A stretch of DNA of 64,000 nt, taken from contig JAITTY010000020.1 in NCBI GenBank assembly GCA_031286695.1, positions 62,001 through 126,000 on the forward strand, given 5' to 3'. Every line of letters begins with the position of its first letter. Within the stretch, counting starts at the first letter, position 1. This document shows, piece by piece, positions 1 through 8,212 of this stretch. Below the pieces are notes generated by a model. That model was not told where the DNA came from, did no database searches, and saw nothing but the letters and a program-made list of their open reading frames with translations. A program made the translations under genes and the position numbers. Source of the stretch: Sphingobacterium sp. (GTDB lineage: Bacteria; Bacteroidota; Bacteroidia; Sphingobacteriales; Sphingobacteriaceae).

Positions 1-1
1 G

Positions 2-571
2 CCTATTGTCTTTATGAAATCTGTATCTGCGTTCAATGGCCCTTTTGATGGAATCACCCTTCCGAAGTTCTCTGTAAAATCTGATTGGGAAACCGAATTT
101 GCCATTGTAATTGGAAAAAAAGCTTCTTATGTTACTGAAGAAGAAGCTTTGGACCATGTGTTTGGCTATGTGCTACACAATGACGTTACAGAGCGTGAAT
201 TTCAGATCGAGCGTGGCGGAACCTGGGACAAAGGTAAAGGATGCGACACTTTCGCTCCTATTGGTCCGTTTATAGCAACCAAGGATGAAATCACAGATAT
301 TGATAATTTGAAAATATGGCTTAAACTCAATGGTGAAATCATGCAAGATGGTAATACAAGTGATTTTATCTATCGTGTGCCCAAATTGATTTCTTATTTA
401 AGTCACTTTATGAGCTTACTTCCAGGCGACATCATTTCTACAGGATCACCTGCAGGATCTGGCATGGGCAAATCCCCACAAAGATTCCTGAAAGATGGCG
501 ATGTCATCGAATATGGCATCGATGGACTTGGATCTGCAAAACAAGTGATTTCAGCTTATCAAGCGTTATAA
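2..571 (+). CDS. Fumarylacetoacetate hydrolase family protein, 5'-truncated by the window edge
   Basis: Seen: the reading frame is open from base 2 and encodes P-I-V-F before the first ATG at 14, so the start lies outside the window and the ATG is internal. The visible part carries family hallmarks: an F-x-K stretch near the start, E-F-A-I-V-I-G (metal-ligand region), G-Y-V-L-H-N-D-V-T-E-R and the C-terminal P-G-D-I-I-S-T-G-S-P-A-G. Known: this family cleaves or decarboxylates 2,4-dioxo acids with a divalent metal in the cytoplasm, for example acylpyruvase or 2-hydroxyhepta-diene-dioate isomerase. Inferred: the compact size suits the YcgM/acylpyruvase type rather than true fumarylacetoacetase, but the substrate cannot be read from sequence. 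A hairpin terminator follows, separating it from metN. Confidence 0.9.
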   Translation, partial: PIVFMKSVSAFNGPFDGITLPKFSVKSDWETEFAIVIGKKASYVTEEEALDHVFGYVLHNDVTEREFQIERGGTWDKGKGCDTFAPIGPFIATKDEITDIDNLKIWLKLNGEIMQDGNTSDFIYRVPKLISYLSHFMSLLPGDIISTGSPAGSGMGKSPQRFLKDGDVIEYGIDGLGSAKQVISAYQAL

Positions 572-583
572 AAAACATATATC

Positions 584-625
584 TGGGTTCTTTCATTCTT
601 TTCAGTCTGAAAGAACCCACTTTCT
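584..625 (+). terminator. Rho-independent terminator after the FAH-family gene
   Basis: A 12-bp perfect stem, 584-595 paired with 608-619 (TGGGTTCTTTCA and its complement), closes a 12-nt loop and is followed by a short pyrimidine-rich stretch. The T tract is weak, so termination may be partial. Confidence 0.6.
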
Positions 626-634
626 ATCACTTAC

Positions 635-761
635 AGACAAAGAACATCTACACTGCCTCTGCCGCCATACGTTAATTTAATTTATTTTATCCCCGGCATT
701 TGTGTACATTTATAGCAACATCATCCATTTGTCTAAATATAGCTAAATCCCCATAGGGTCA
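635..761 (+). promoter_or_regulatory. metN leader with a possible SAM-II-like element or a Bacteroidota promoter
   Basis: Two readings compete. (a) The sequence TAAATATAGCTAAA at 734-747 matches 13 of 14 positions of the conserved 3' part of SAM-II riboswitches as I recall it (TAAATGTAGCTAAA). A 7-bp stem can form between 635-641 and 728-734, TTATA at 710-714 can pair with TATAG at 738-742, and a small hairpin can form at 660-664/694-698. The loops are much longer than in described SAM-II RNAs. (b) TTTG at 699-702, a 21-nt spacer and TCCATTTG at 724-731 resemble the phylum's promoter, which would leave only a short leader. Position before a methionine importer favours methionine control of some kind. 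Confidence 0.3.
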
Positions 762-1781
762 ATGATTCAACTAAACAACATATCCAAATCTTTTGAGGTA
801 AAAGCCGTACGCATCGATGCTTTAAAAGACATCTCACTGTCTATTGCAAAAGGTGAAATTTTTGGTGTAATAGGGGCTTCCGGAGCCGGAAAAAGTACTT
901 TGATCCGTTGCGTCAACCTTTTGGAAAGACCAGACAGTGGTCAAGTAATTATAGAAAATGATGACTTGATGTCACTGTCTTCCAGTGGTCTTATGTTGAA
1001 AAGAAGAAAAATTGGTATGATTTTCCAACACTTCAATTTACTATCATCACGAACAGTCTATGGGAACATATCCTTCCCGCTTGAACTTGAAGGTAAATCG
1101 AAAGAATTTATCAGCCGAAAAGTGTTGGAACTATTGCATTTGGTCGGGTTGGAAGACAAAGCCGACGTGTACCCCGCAAATCTCTCCGGAGGCCAAAAAC
1201 AACGTGTTGCCATCGCGCGTGCATTAGCCAATGACCCTTACATTCTACTTTGCGATGAGGCCACAAGTGCCTTAGACCCAGCAACGACAAAATCCATACT
1301 CAAACTGCTAAAAAAAATCAATAAGCAGCTTGACCTTACGATATTGTTGATTACTCACGAGATGGATGTTATAAAAAGTATTTGCGATCAGGTTGCCGTA
1401 TTGGACCATGGAAAATTGATCGAAGCTGGCCCAGTAGAAACAATATTCGCCAATCCACAGGAAGCAACAACCAAAAACTTTATTCAATCTTCACTTGAAG
1501 TAGACATTCCACTAAGTTTGCAGGAACGCTTGAAAAGCGATGGAAACCCACTCGTAGAAATCTATCTAACTTCAAATGAGGAATCTATCTCATTTATACA
1601 GCATTTGGAACAACAATATCAAGTCAAGACAAACATCATTACCGCTCAAATAGATTATATTGGCGAAATGAAATTTGGTGTTATATTGGCCGAACTATCG
1701 GGTGAAAAAGAAAATGTAACGCATAGTCTATCGTTCTTAAAAGAAAAGCATTCACAAACTAAAATATTAGGCTATGTCTGA
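762..1781 (+). CDS. metN: Methionine ABC transporter ATP-binding protein MetN
   Basis: Cytoplasmic ATPase of the D/L-methionine importer. Seen: Walker A G-A-S-G-A-G-K-S-T at residues 38-46, Q-loop at about 87-91, signature L-S-G-G-Q at 141-145, Walker B I-L-L-C-D-E-A at 161-167, and a C-terminal extension from about residue 260 to 339 of the size of the NIL domain. Known: in MetN the NIL domain binds methionine and inhibits transport when the cell is replete. Its stop overlaps the metI start by 8 nt, and metQ follows at 15 nt, giving the standard metNIQ operon. The length (339 aa) is normal for the family. Confidence in the methionine assignment comes from the NIL-sized extension plus the MetI and MetQ neighbours. 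Confidence 0.95.
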   Translation: MIQLNNISKSFEVKAVRIDALKDISLSIAKGEIFGVIGASGAGKSTLIRCVNLLERPDSGQVIIENDDLMSLSSSGLMLKRRKIGMIFQHFNLLSSRTVYGNISFPLELEGKSKEFISRKVLELLHLVGLEDKADVYPANLSGGQKQRVAIARALANDPYILLCDEATSALDPATTKSILKLLKKINKQLDLTILLITHEMDVIKSICDQVAVLDHGKLIEAGPVETIFANPQEATTKNFIQSSLEVDIPLSLQERLKSDGNPLVEIYLTSNEESISFIQHLEQQYQVKTNIITAQIDYIGEMKFGVILAELSGEKENVTHSLSFLKEKHSQTKILGYV

Positions 1782-2427
1782 TCAGGTATTTAATCTTCTG
1801 CTATCAGGGACATTAGAAACCCTGACCATGACGTTCCTGTCCGGTTTCTTTGGTTTTGTACTAGGTCTCCCACTTGGAATATACCTGTTCTTAACCCGAA
1901 AACATCAACTACTGGAAAACAAAGGCATGCACCAACTTGTTTCCTTGATAGTTAATGTCTTTAGGTCTATCCCATTTATTATACTCATTGTATGGATGAT
2001 TCCGTTTACGCGTAATATTGTGGGAACATCAATAGGCATGTCCGCAGCATTGGTTCCTTTGAGTATAGGTGCGGCCCCGTTTATTGCAAGGCTAGTAGAA
2101 AATAGTCTTTTGGAAATTCCAAATGGCCTAATCGAAGCCTCAAGAGCAATGGGCGCAAATGCCCAACAGGTGATTTTCAAAGTATTACTTCCTGAGGCGC
2201 TCCCCTCGCTAGTAAACAATGCTACAATTACACTGATCACACTTGTTGGTTACTCTGCAATGGGTGGTGCCGTAGGTGCTGGTGGATTGGGACAGATTGG
2301 TTATCAGTATGGTTATGTAGGATATGACACTTTTATCATGAATTCTGTTCTAATTTTATTAATTTTAATCGTATTCCTGTTACAATATACGGGAGATTAC
2401 ATCTCAAAAAAAGTAAACCATCGTTAA
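1774..2427 (+). CDS. metI: Methionine ABC transporter permease MetI
   Basis: Inner-membrane permease of the MetNIQ importer. The 217-aa protein is almost wholly hydrophobic with about five membrane spans, the normal size for MetI. The loop E-A-S-R-A-M-G-A-N-A, starting at about residue 122, is the EAA coupling motif that docks on the MetN ATPase. The start ATG lies inside the last codons of metN, an 8-nt overlap typical of translational coupling. Confidence 0.95.
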   Translation: MSDQVFNLLLSGTLETLTMTFLSGFFGFVLGLPLGIYLFLTRKHQLLENKGMHQLVSLIVNVFRSIPFIILIVWMIPFTRNIVGTSIGMSAALVPLSIGAAPFIARLVENSLLEIPNGLIEASRAMGANAQQVIFKVLLPEALPSLVNNATITLITLVGYSAMGGAVGAGGLGQIGYQYGYVGYDTFIMNSVLILLILIVFLLQYTGDYISKKVNHR

Positions 2428-2442
2428 CATAAATTATATCAT

Positions 2443-3255
2443 ATGAAAAAATTGAACTATGCATTTGCAATCTTAGCTTTCAGTCTCGTATCGATTGTAG
2501 CATGCAATAACAGGGAAAAGAAAGAGAATATCCTTAAAGTCGGTGTTGTGACTGGCCCCGAAAAGGAGCTAGCAGAAACGGCTAAGAAAGTTGCAAAAGA
2601 AAAGTTCAATCTCGATGTGGAGTTAGTGGCCTTCAACGACTACGTTGTGCCTAATGAAGCCTTAAATCAAGGTGATATCGACGTAAACGTATTCCAGCAT
2701 CAGCCCTATCTACAAGAACAATCCAAACAACGCGGTTTCACCAAACTAACCATCGTCGGAAACACATTTGTATTTCCTATCGTTGCTTATTCAAAGAAAA
2801 TCAAAACTATCACCGAATTACAGCCCGGAGCCACTATTGCCATCCCAAATGATCCTACCAATGGCGGGCGCTCACTTTTGCTTCTCCAACGCGAGGGAAT
2901 TATCGGCCTAAAAGAAAATGTAGGTATCCAGCCTAAAGTAACAGATATTGTCAGCAATCCTAAACAGGTCAAAATCATTGAGATGGAAGCACCACAGTTA
3001 CCCCGTGTCTTGGATGATCCCCAAGTTACAATTGCTATCATCAATAACAGTTTCGCGTCTCAAGCTGGATTGGATCCAGAAAAACAAGGTTTATTCACAG
3101 AGGATAAAGAATCTCCCTATGTCAATCTAATCGTTGCCCGCTCAGATAATAAAAACGATGAGAAAGTCCAACAGTTTATTCAAGCATATCAATCACCAGA
3201 AGTAGAAGCGACCGCAAAGAAGGTCTTCAAAAATGGTGCAATTAAAGGCTGGTAA
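2443..3255 (+). CDS. metQ: Methionine-binding lipoprotein MetQ
   Basis: Substrate-binding subunit of the importer, tethered to the membrane. Seen: a lipoprotein signal with lipobox S-I-V-A-C, acylated Cys at residue 21, then the NlpA/MetQ fold hallmarks: L-K-V-G-V-V-T-G-P near the mature N-terminus, V-N-V-F-Q-H-Q-P-Y-L (around 81-90), and A-I-P-N-D-P-T-N-G-G-R (around 131-141), which in the family line the methionine pocket. At 270 aa it is full length. It sits 15 nt after metI as the last gene of the operon. The family also contains binders of other small amino acids or dipeptides, but the complete MetNI context makes methionine most likely. Confidence 0.93.
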   Translation: MKKLNYAFAILAFSLVSIVACNNREKKENILKVGVVTGPEKELAETAKKVAKEKFNLDVELVAFNDYVVPNEALNQGDIDVNVFQHQPYLQEQSKQRGFTKLTIVGNTFVFPIVAYSKKIKTITELQPGATIAIPNDPTNGGRSLLLLQREGIIGLKENVGIQPKVTDIVSNPKQVKIIEMEAPQLPRVLDDPQVTIAIINNSFASQAGLDPEKQGLFTEDKESPYVNLIVARSDNKNDEKVQQFIQAYQSPEVEATAKKVFKNGAIKGW

Positions 3256-3265
3256 AATTTAGCAT

Positions 3266-3652
3266 ATGCAAGTGATAGAATCAGGTCAATTATGCCCTTG
3301 TGGCTCCGGTAATACCTATAGCGAATGCTGCCAGCAAATACATCTTTCCCATACCAATGCGACCACAGCGGAGGCGTTAATGCGCGCACGCTATAGCGCC
3401 TTTGTGGCACAACAGATCGATTTCCTATACGATACGTTTCATCCCTCAACACGACGGTTCCAAAATAAACAGGCAATCGGACAATGGGCGCGGGAGAATA
3501 AATGGATGCAACTCTCGATCCTGAAATCTACATTCCACACAGTCGAGTTTGAAGCACATTATCTGGACCCGAAGATGGAAGTTCAAATTCACCATGAAAA
3601 GTCTACTTTCAAAAAACAAGGTAATTTATGGTACTACGTTGACGGACGTTGA
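3266..3652 (+). CDS. YchJ-like SEC-C motif protein (UPF0225)
   Basis: Small protein of 128 aa with an N-terminal SEC-C zinc motif, C-P-C-G-S-G-N-T-Y-S-E-C-C (Cys 10, 12, 21, 22), followed by the NTF2-like YchJ domain with A-L-M-R-A-R-Y-S-A-F at about 39-48. Known: SEC-C motifs bind zinc and occur at the end of SecA and in many stand-alone proteins; the role of YchJ proteins is unsettled. It begins 10 nt after metQ and may be the last gene of that transcript, though a functional tie to methionine uptake is not evident. Confidence 0.85.
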   Translation: MQVIESGQLCPCGSGNTYSECCQQIHLSHTNATTAEALMRARYSAFVAQQIDFLYDTFHPSTRRFQNKQAIGQWARENKWMQLSILKSTFHTVEFEAHYLDPKMEVQIHHEKSTFKKQGNLWYYVDGR

Positions 3653-3666
3653 TATAAAATATTTTA

Positions 3667-3727
3667 CTTGCAAGCTATTGTAAAGGATATCAGGCCGTCA
3701 ACAACAGCTTGCAAGCATCTTTTTATT
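3667..3727. terminator. Terminator hairpin between convergent genes
   Basis: A 10-bp stem forms between CTTGCAAGCT at 3667-3676 and AGCTTGCAAG at 3706-3715, then CATCTTTTTATTTTA on the plus strand. It lies between the converging ends of the SEC-C gene and the alpha/beta hydrolase. CTTGCAAG is itself palindromic, so each arm could also be a protein-binding site. Confidence 0.6.
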
Positions 3728-4640
3728 TTATAAAAGAAAATATAGCATCAACAAAGGCTTTATTTTGCTCGTAATACAAGACATGCCCACCTTCGATGAG
3801 CACAGTCCTTTGGTGCGGAAATTGAAACTTTCGGTAGTGATCCACCCCAATAGCATAATCCTTTTTACCCGCAATGACCAAAACTGGCACTTTAATATCT
3901 TTTGTTTCTGGCCTAAAATCTTCGCAATAGATTTTATAATCCCATACATGTTTCCCAAAATCATAAGTTCGATCAGGACTCTCATCGATATGATCTAGTT
4001 TATCTACCGTTTTCTTATCGTCAGAGAGCATTTTATAGCTCAAATCCTTCGCTGAAAGTGCTCGCCTTGCTAACGAAAAAGTGGACAAGATTGAATCCTT
4101 GGCTACAACCTTGAAGTTACTATGGATTAATTGGTTAACATGCCCTATCTGGTCTTCCAATGAACTATTAAGATCCAAAGTCGAATTTGCCAAAATTAAA
4201 CCAAACAAATGTTCTGGATATTTTTTTGCATAATTTACAGCGATTACCCCACCAAAGGAATGCGCCAATAGATAGATTCTTTCAACCCCTTGGGCGTGAC
4301 GAATAGCTTCAATGTCTTCAACCATGCGATCTAACGAATAATTTCCACTAGTCGATACTTCAGATCTTCCACAACCTCGCTGGTCCAAATACACCATCCT
4401 TAGCCGCTTTTCAAGACCACGCCCCCCCATCTCCTCAAAGGACTTGCTCCACGCGCCTGGACCACCATGAACGAAAATACAAACCGGTCCATTTCCGGCA
4501 GACTTCGCAAAAAGTTTGACTCCATCCTGGGTTTCAATATAAGCGGATGAATCACGATCGACAGCAGTCGTCTTTGTTTGAGCAAATGCCATATTGATCG
4601 TAATCATTACACAAAAAAAATAAAATATAGATCGTCTCAT
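3723..4640 (-). CDS. Exported alpha/beta hydrolase of the proline iminopeptidase type
   Basis: Seen: a signal peptide (residues 1-20, ending A-F-A|Q), oxyanion motif H-G-G-P-G at 58-62, D-Q-R-G-C-G-R-S at 86-93, nucleophile elbow A-H-S-F-G-G with Ser128, and the probable acid Asp261 and base His286 near the C-terminus. Known: the H-G-G-P-G plus D-Q-R-G-x-G-x-S combination is characteristic of proline iminopeptidases and related family S33 hydrolases. Inferred: a periplasmic or surface hydrolase acting on N-terminal proline peptides or small esters; the substrate is open. Preferred start is ATG at 4640, which gives a well-formed signal peptide. It is monocistronic. Confidence 0.85.
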   Translation of the reverse strand: MRRSIFYFFCVMITINMAFAQTKTTAVDRDSSAYIETQDGVKLFAKSAGNGPVCIFVHGGPGAWSKSFEEMGGRGLEKRLRMVYLDQRGCGRSEVSTSGNYSLDRMVEDIEAIRHAQGVERIYLLAHSFGGVIAVNYAKKYPEHLFGLILANSTLDLNSSLEDQIGHVNQLIHSNFKVVAKDSILSTFSLARRALSAKDLSYKMLSDDKKTVDKLDHIDESPDRTYDFGKHVWDYKIYCEDFRPETKDIKVPVLVIAGKKDYAIGVDHYRKFQFPHQRTVLIEGGHVLYYEQNKAFVDAIFSFIK

Positions 4641-4750
4641 TTCCCTGTACGGATTTGGTTTAAAGTTCTATTTGGTTTAAAGAACGGTATTTACAGCGCT
4701 AAATATAATAAATAGGCGTAGCAAAATCATCAACATGAGCTAAAGACAAT

Positions 4751-4789
4751 AAAAAAGCAGTCTCAACGGGATGTCAAGACTGCTTTTTT
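4751..4789. terminator. Strong bidirectional terminator
   Basis: AAAAAAGCAGTCT at 4751-4763 pairs perfectly with AGACTGCTTTTTT at 4777-4789. T runs flank the stem in both directions, so it can end the symporter transcript on the minus strand. Confidence 0.85.
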
Positions 4790-4815
4790 CAACGAATATT
4801 CGTTAGTTATTTCTA

Positions 4816-6252
4816 TTAGATCGTCTCTTCAGTATCTTCACGGTAAGGAGCTTCTTCATCAAATTCTCCTTCCCATTTAGCAACAACAACGGTTGCCAAA
4901 CAATTTCCGATTACATTGACAGAGGTACGCGCCATATCCATGAGTTCATCGATACCTAAAATTGCAGCAATGACAAATGTTGGTAAGCCAAACTGATCCG
5001 CTGTCGCAATCAAAATAATTAATGAAGCCCTTGGTACAGCAGCAACACCTTTGGAGGTGATCATCAACGTAAATGCAATCATTAATTGATGTCCGAACGA
5101 CAAATGGATACCAGCCGCCTGAGCGACAAAGATCGCAGCCAACGATAGATAAAGTGAAGTACCATCCAAGTTAAAACTATATCCTGTCGGAATTACAAAA
5201 GAAACAATCTTACGTGGCACACCAAATTTCTCCATCGCGCTCATTGCTTTCGGTAATGCCGCATCCGAACTTGTAGTGGCAAATGCAATCGAAACAGGTT
5301 CCTTAATTGCATTAATAAAACGTTTCACAGGTATTTTTAGATAAAGTGCTACCGGAAGAAGAACCAGACATAAAAAGCACACTAAAGCGAAATACAGCGT
5401 CGCTAAAAGCATGAAAAGATTCTTTAAGATATCGACACCAAGATGTCCCACCGTGTAGGCCATGGCAGCACCAACTCCAATAGGTGCAAAGTACATAATC
5501 ATGTTCGTAAACTTAAACATCGTTTCAGACATACTCTCGGTAAAATCAACCAAGGGTTTACGCTTTTTCTCATCGACCATTGCCAATCCAATCCCAAACA
5601 AAATTGAAAATACAACAATCTGTAAAACTTGATTATCCGCTACAGATTTGACAATATTTTCAGGAAACAAGTCCCTAATAAAAGAAGTAAACTTATATAC
5701 AGGATGCACATGGTCCGGAAGCGTTTTAAGGATATGCTCATCCATGCTTTCTTTCGGTACAGGAAGTTCTTCATGTGGCATATGTGCAACATCAACGCCC
5801 ACTCCTGCCCGAGTCAGGTTTATCGCACCTAAACCAATAAAAATAGCACAAGTCGTTGCACAGAAGAAATACAGCATCGATTTCCACGCCATGCGCCCTA
5901 CCTGTTTCAAATCAGAATGCCCTGCAATTCCATAAACAAGTGTAGCAAAGAGAATCGGTCCGACAATAGTCTTGACCAATTTGATAAAACCTTTACTTAA
6001 AGGTTGCAGGGAAATTGCCAGATTTGGAAAATCCAAGCCAACAAATATCCCCATAATCATACAGGTCAAAATCCAGGTGGTCAAATTTTTCTTGAAGAGC
6101 GCATTTACAACCAAAACGGTAGCAACTATCCAACGGACAGCCATTAGAAATTCATGCGAAAAGCCTACAACATCAAATTCGTATAATACAGCAATGATAC
6201 AAGCTAATGTAACTGTGATTAGGGTAATCAACCCTATTTTGGTTTTTAACAT
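4816..6252 (-). CDS. Dicarboxylate/amino acid:cation symporter (DAACS family)
   Basis: Inner-membrane carrier of 478 aa in the GltP/DctA class, importing C4-dicarboxylates or glutamate/aspartate with H+ or Na+. Seen: multiple membrane spans; the serine-rich re-entrant loop T-T-S-S-D-A-A-L-P at 326-334; the substrate-site segment I-P-T-G-Y-S-F-N-L-D-G at 354-364; and a late M-D-x-x-R-T-x-x-N-V-x-G-N motif, where the family binds the substrate carboxyl with the Arg. The protein is longer than GltP (about 430) because of extra N-terminal spans and an insert around 150-190 in the extracytoplasmic loop, as in many Bacteroidota members. It is a single gene. Succinate, aspartate or glutamate cannot be told apart here. 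Confidence 0.92.
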   Translation of the reverse strand: MLKTKIGLITLITVTLACIIAVLYEFDVVGFSHEFLMAVRWIVATVLVVNALFKKNLTTWILTCMIMGIFVGLDFPNLAISLQPLSKGFIKLVKTIVGPILFATLVYGIAGHSDLKQVGRMAWKSMLYFFCATTCAIFIGLGAINLTRAGVGVDVAHMPHEELPVPKESMDEHILKTLPDHVHPVYKFTSFIRDLFPENIVKSVADNQVLQIVVFSILFGIGLAMVDEKKRKPLVDFTESMSETMFKFTNMIMYFAPIGVGAAMAYTVGHLGVDILKNLFMLLATLYFALVCFLCLVLLPVALYLKIPVKRFINAIKEPVSIAFATTSSDAALPKAMSAMEKFGVPRKIVSFVIPTGYSFNLDGTSLYLSLAAIFVAQAAGIHLSFGHQLMIAFTLMITSKGVAAVPRASLIILIATADQFGLPTFVIAAILGIDELMDMARTSVNVIGNCLATVVVAKWEGEFDEEAPYREDTEETI

Positions 6253-6377
6253 TTAAAAGATTTTAATGGTCAAAAGAACAAAAATAAAAAAATCCTATGC
6301 TTTTGCAAATATTATTATTCCAAACAGCTAAGTTTCGCAACAAAATATCGATTTCGTCAAAATAGAAAGACACAAAA

Positions 6378-6412
6378 AAGGCAGGAAAATTTCTTCTCCT
6401 GCCTTATATTTT
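6378..6412 (-). terminator. Terminator of the ferredoxin gene
   Basis: AAGGCAGGA at 6378-6386 pairs with TCCTGCCTT at 6397-6405; a T tract follows on the minus strand. It lies directly past the ferredoxin stop. Confidence 0.8.
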
Positions 6413-6427
6413 AACGGAACACTAAAT

Positions 6428-6778
6428 TTATTCCGCGTGTAACCAAGCTTTTTTCGCTAATAGCTCATCGTTAGATTCGCGCACATCTTCGTCATCCACA
6501 CAACAATCAACAGGGCAAACCGCCGCACATTGAGGCTCATCGTGGAAACCTACACATTCTGTACATTTATCTGAAACAATATAATAGACTTCATTTGAGA
6601 TTGCTTCCTGAGACTCGTTGGCATCTAAGGTAACACCCTCGCCAAAATCAATAATCCCATCTAAAGCCGTCCCATCTGAGAATTTCCAAGTTACACCAGC
6701 ATCGTATATTGCATTATTTGGGCATTCCGGTTCGCAAGCACCACAGTTAATGCATTCGTCTGTAATTTTAATCGCCAT
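6428..6778 (-). CDS. Two-cluster 4Fe-4S ferredoxin
   Basis: Small soluble electron carrier of 116 aa. Seen: first cluster Cys 9, 12, 15 and 19 (C-x2-C-x2-C-x3-C-P), second set Cys 72, 75, 84 and 88 (C-x2-C-x8-C-x3-C) with two further Cys at 92-93. The long second spacing is typical of the Allochromatium vinosum-type ferredoxins with a loop insertion. Residues 24-70 form an acidic insert between the two motifs. It is divergently transcribed from the LuxC-like reductase, sharing a 156-nt intergenic region, so a redox partnership is possible but unproven. Confidence 0.93.
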   Translation of the reverse strand: MAIKITDECINCGACEPECPNNAIYDAGVTWKFSDGTALDGIIDFGEGVTLDANESQEAISNEVYYIVSDKCTECVGFHDEPQCAAVCPVDCCVDDEDVRESNDELLAKKAWLHAE

Positions 6779-6934
6779 TTATAACCTCACAATTATGATA
6801 AATAAACTATTTTTGCATTATCAATATGAAACAAAGTCTGATTGAACAATAAGGCTAGTTGATTCACGTTGATTAATGTTAACAGCACAAATATAATACA
6901 AATTTGTGTATTCATCTTTTAAAATTTTAATATT

Positions 6935-7948
6935 TTGACAAAGCAACAACGAATAAATGCATTTGTAAAATTAGGCGAGCAGCTCCAACAGCGACCTGAA
7001 GATTTGATTCAAATCATTCAATTCGCCCAACATAAAAACCCCTGGTACACCCCACAAAATGTTGAACGCGCCATTCATGCGATTGCTGCCAATTTGACAA
7101 CAGAAAAGCTAACCCAATGGTTGACGCCTTATCCAGATCTTAGTTCAACGAAAACAGTAGGATTGATTCTTGCCGGCAATATTCCGTTGGTAGGATTCCA
7201 TGATATTCTCTGTGTGTTGATTAGCGGCTTTAAAGCCAAAATCAAAATTTCATCAGACGATGCTGGACTGACAACTTATGTCCTCAATCTGCTCAAGCAA
7301 ATCGAGCCGTCCTTTCTTGATGCTTTTGAAATTGTGGACAAGCTAAAAGATTTCGATTTGGTCATTGCAACGGGCTCCAATAATACCTCCCGCTATTTTG
7401 ATTACTATTTTGGTGCTAAGCCTCATATTATTCGTCGCAACAGAAATAGTATTGCTGTCATTGGTGGACAAGAATCTCCAGAGCAATTTGAAGCCCTTGG
7501 GCATGACATCTTTGATTATTTTGGACTAGGCTGTCGCTCTGTATCAAAGCTATTTATTCCAAAAGATTACCCAATAGCACACTTCTTCGAAGGTATCGCT
7601 ACTTTTAACAACGTGACAGAGCATTTTAAATATAATAACAATTACGACTACAACAAATCCATCTATCTGATCAACGGCGACAAGCATTTTGATAATGGAT
7701 TTTTATTGCTCAAAGAAGATGAGCGCACAGCTTCTCCCCTTGCTGTGGTTTACTACGAAACATACGAAACAATCGCTGAAGTTGAAAATAAGCTCAAACT
7801 AACGAAAGAAAATATCCAATGTATTGTATCAGAAGTAACATTAAATGTGCCGTCGCCGGTATTTCATTTTGGAGAAAGCCAATGCCCTGCTTTAGATGAT
7901 TTTGCTGATGGCGTGAATACACTGGATTTTTTATTCGCACAGCAATAA
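6935..7948 (+). CDS. LuxC-like acyl-CoA reductase
   Basis: Member of the acyl-CoA reductase (LuxC) branch of the aldehyde dehydrogenase superfamily, which reduces acyl-CoA or acyl-enzyme to aldehyde with NADPH. Seen: L-A-G-N-I-P-L-V-G-F-H-D at 79-90, a typical ALDH cofactor-side turn; A-T-G-S-N-N-T-S at 145-152; and the catalytic cysteine in G-L-G-C-R-S-V-S-K at 197-205 (Cys200). At 337 aa it is shorter than Vibrio LuxC (about 480) but usual for Bacteroidota homologues. The start is TTG at 6935; no ATG fits the conserved N-terminus. No luciferase genes are near, so bioluminescence is not implied; a role in fatty aldehyde or aryl-polyene-like lipid metabolism is a guess. Confidence 0.82.
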   Translation: MTKQQRINAFVKLGEQLQQRPEDLIQIIQFAQHKNPWYTPQNVERAIHAIAANLTTEKLTQWLTPYPDLSSTKTVGLILAGNIPLVGFHDILCVLISGFKAKIKISSDDAGLTTYVLNLLKQIEPSFLDAFEIVDKLKDFDLVIATGSNNTSRYFDYYFGAKPHIIRRNRNSIAVIGGQESPEQFEALGHDIFDYFGLGCRSVSKLFIPKDYPIAHFFEGIATFNNVTEHFKYNNNYDYNKSIYLINGDKHFDNGFLLLKEDERTASPLAVVYYETYETIAEVENKLKLTKENIQCIVSEVTLNVPSPVFHFGESQCPALDDFADGVNTLDFLFAQQ

Positions 7949-7990
7949 GCTTCCTTTAAATTCATAGTAAATAAATTGCATTAAAAATAC

Positions 7991-7998
7991 TAACTTTG
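7991..7998 (+). promoter_or_regulatory. Promoter -7 element placed for a leaderless transcript
   Basis: TAACTTTG is an exact match to the TAnnTTTG -7 element of Bacteroidota housekeeping promoters. It ends only 5 nt before the ATG at 8004, so transcription would begin at or next to the start codon. No good TTTG -33 element sits at the expected distance, which keeps this tentative. Confidence 0.45.
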
Positions 7999-8003
7999 AA
8001 ATC

Positions 8004-8207
8004 ATGTATATCATTAAAGTAAAAGGCGTCGCCAAAATCCCTGATTATGTTCAATTAAGAGATGATGCCTTCACCTTGCTGGCATATTTTAGAGTCGACC
8101 GCCCAGATAAATCACTTGATAAGATTGGATTAGGAGAAAAGGCAGAATATATCATGCAACTGGTTAAAGAAATGCCTTTTGGACAAATTAAAAAATTAGA
8201 ATTTTAG
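8004..8207 (+). CDS. Small conserved-looking protein, unknown function
   Basis: A 67-aa basic protein with no membrane span or signal. It begins M-Y-I-I-K-V-K-G and looks like an alternating beta strand, followed by an amphipathic helix. I do not recognise a domain. It is likely real because the ATG sits just behind a promoter-like element and its stop is 5 nt before ftsE, as in an operon. It could be a small adaptor for the ABC ATPase that follows, but nothing in the sequence shows this. Confidence 0.65.
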   Translation: MYIIKVKGVAKIPDYVQLRDDAFTLLAYFRVDRPDKSLDKIGLGEKAEYIMQLVKEMPFGQIKKLEF

Positions 8208-8212
8208 CTTCC

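Noticed and set aside
3667..3715. CTTGCAAG repeats as insertion-sequence ends
   Set aside because: Arms are only 10 bp, no transposase is near, and location and T tract suit a terminator.
6935..7948. lux bioluminescence locus
   Set aside because: Only a LuxC-like protein is present; luxA, luxB, luxD and luxE are missing.
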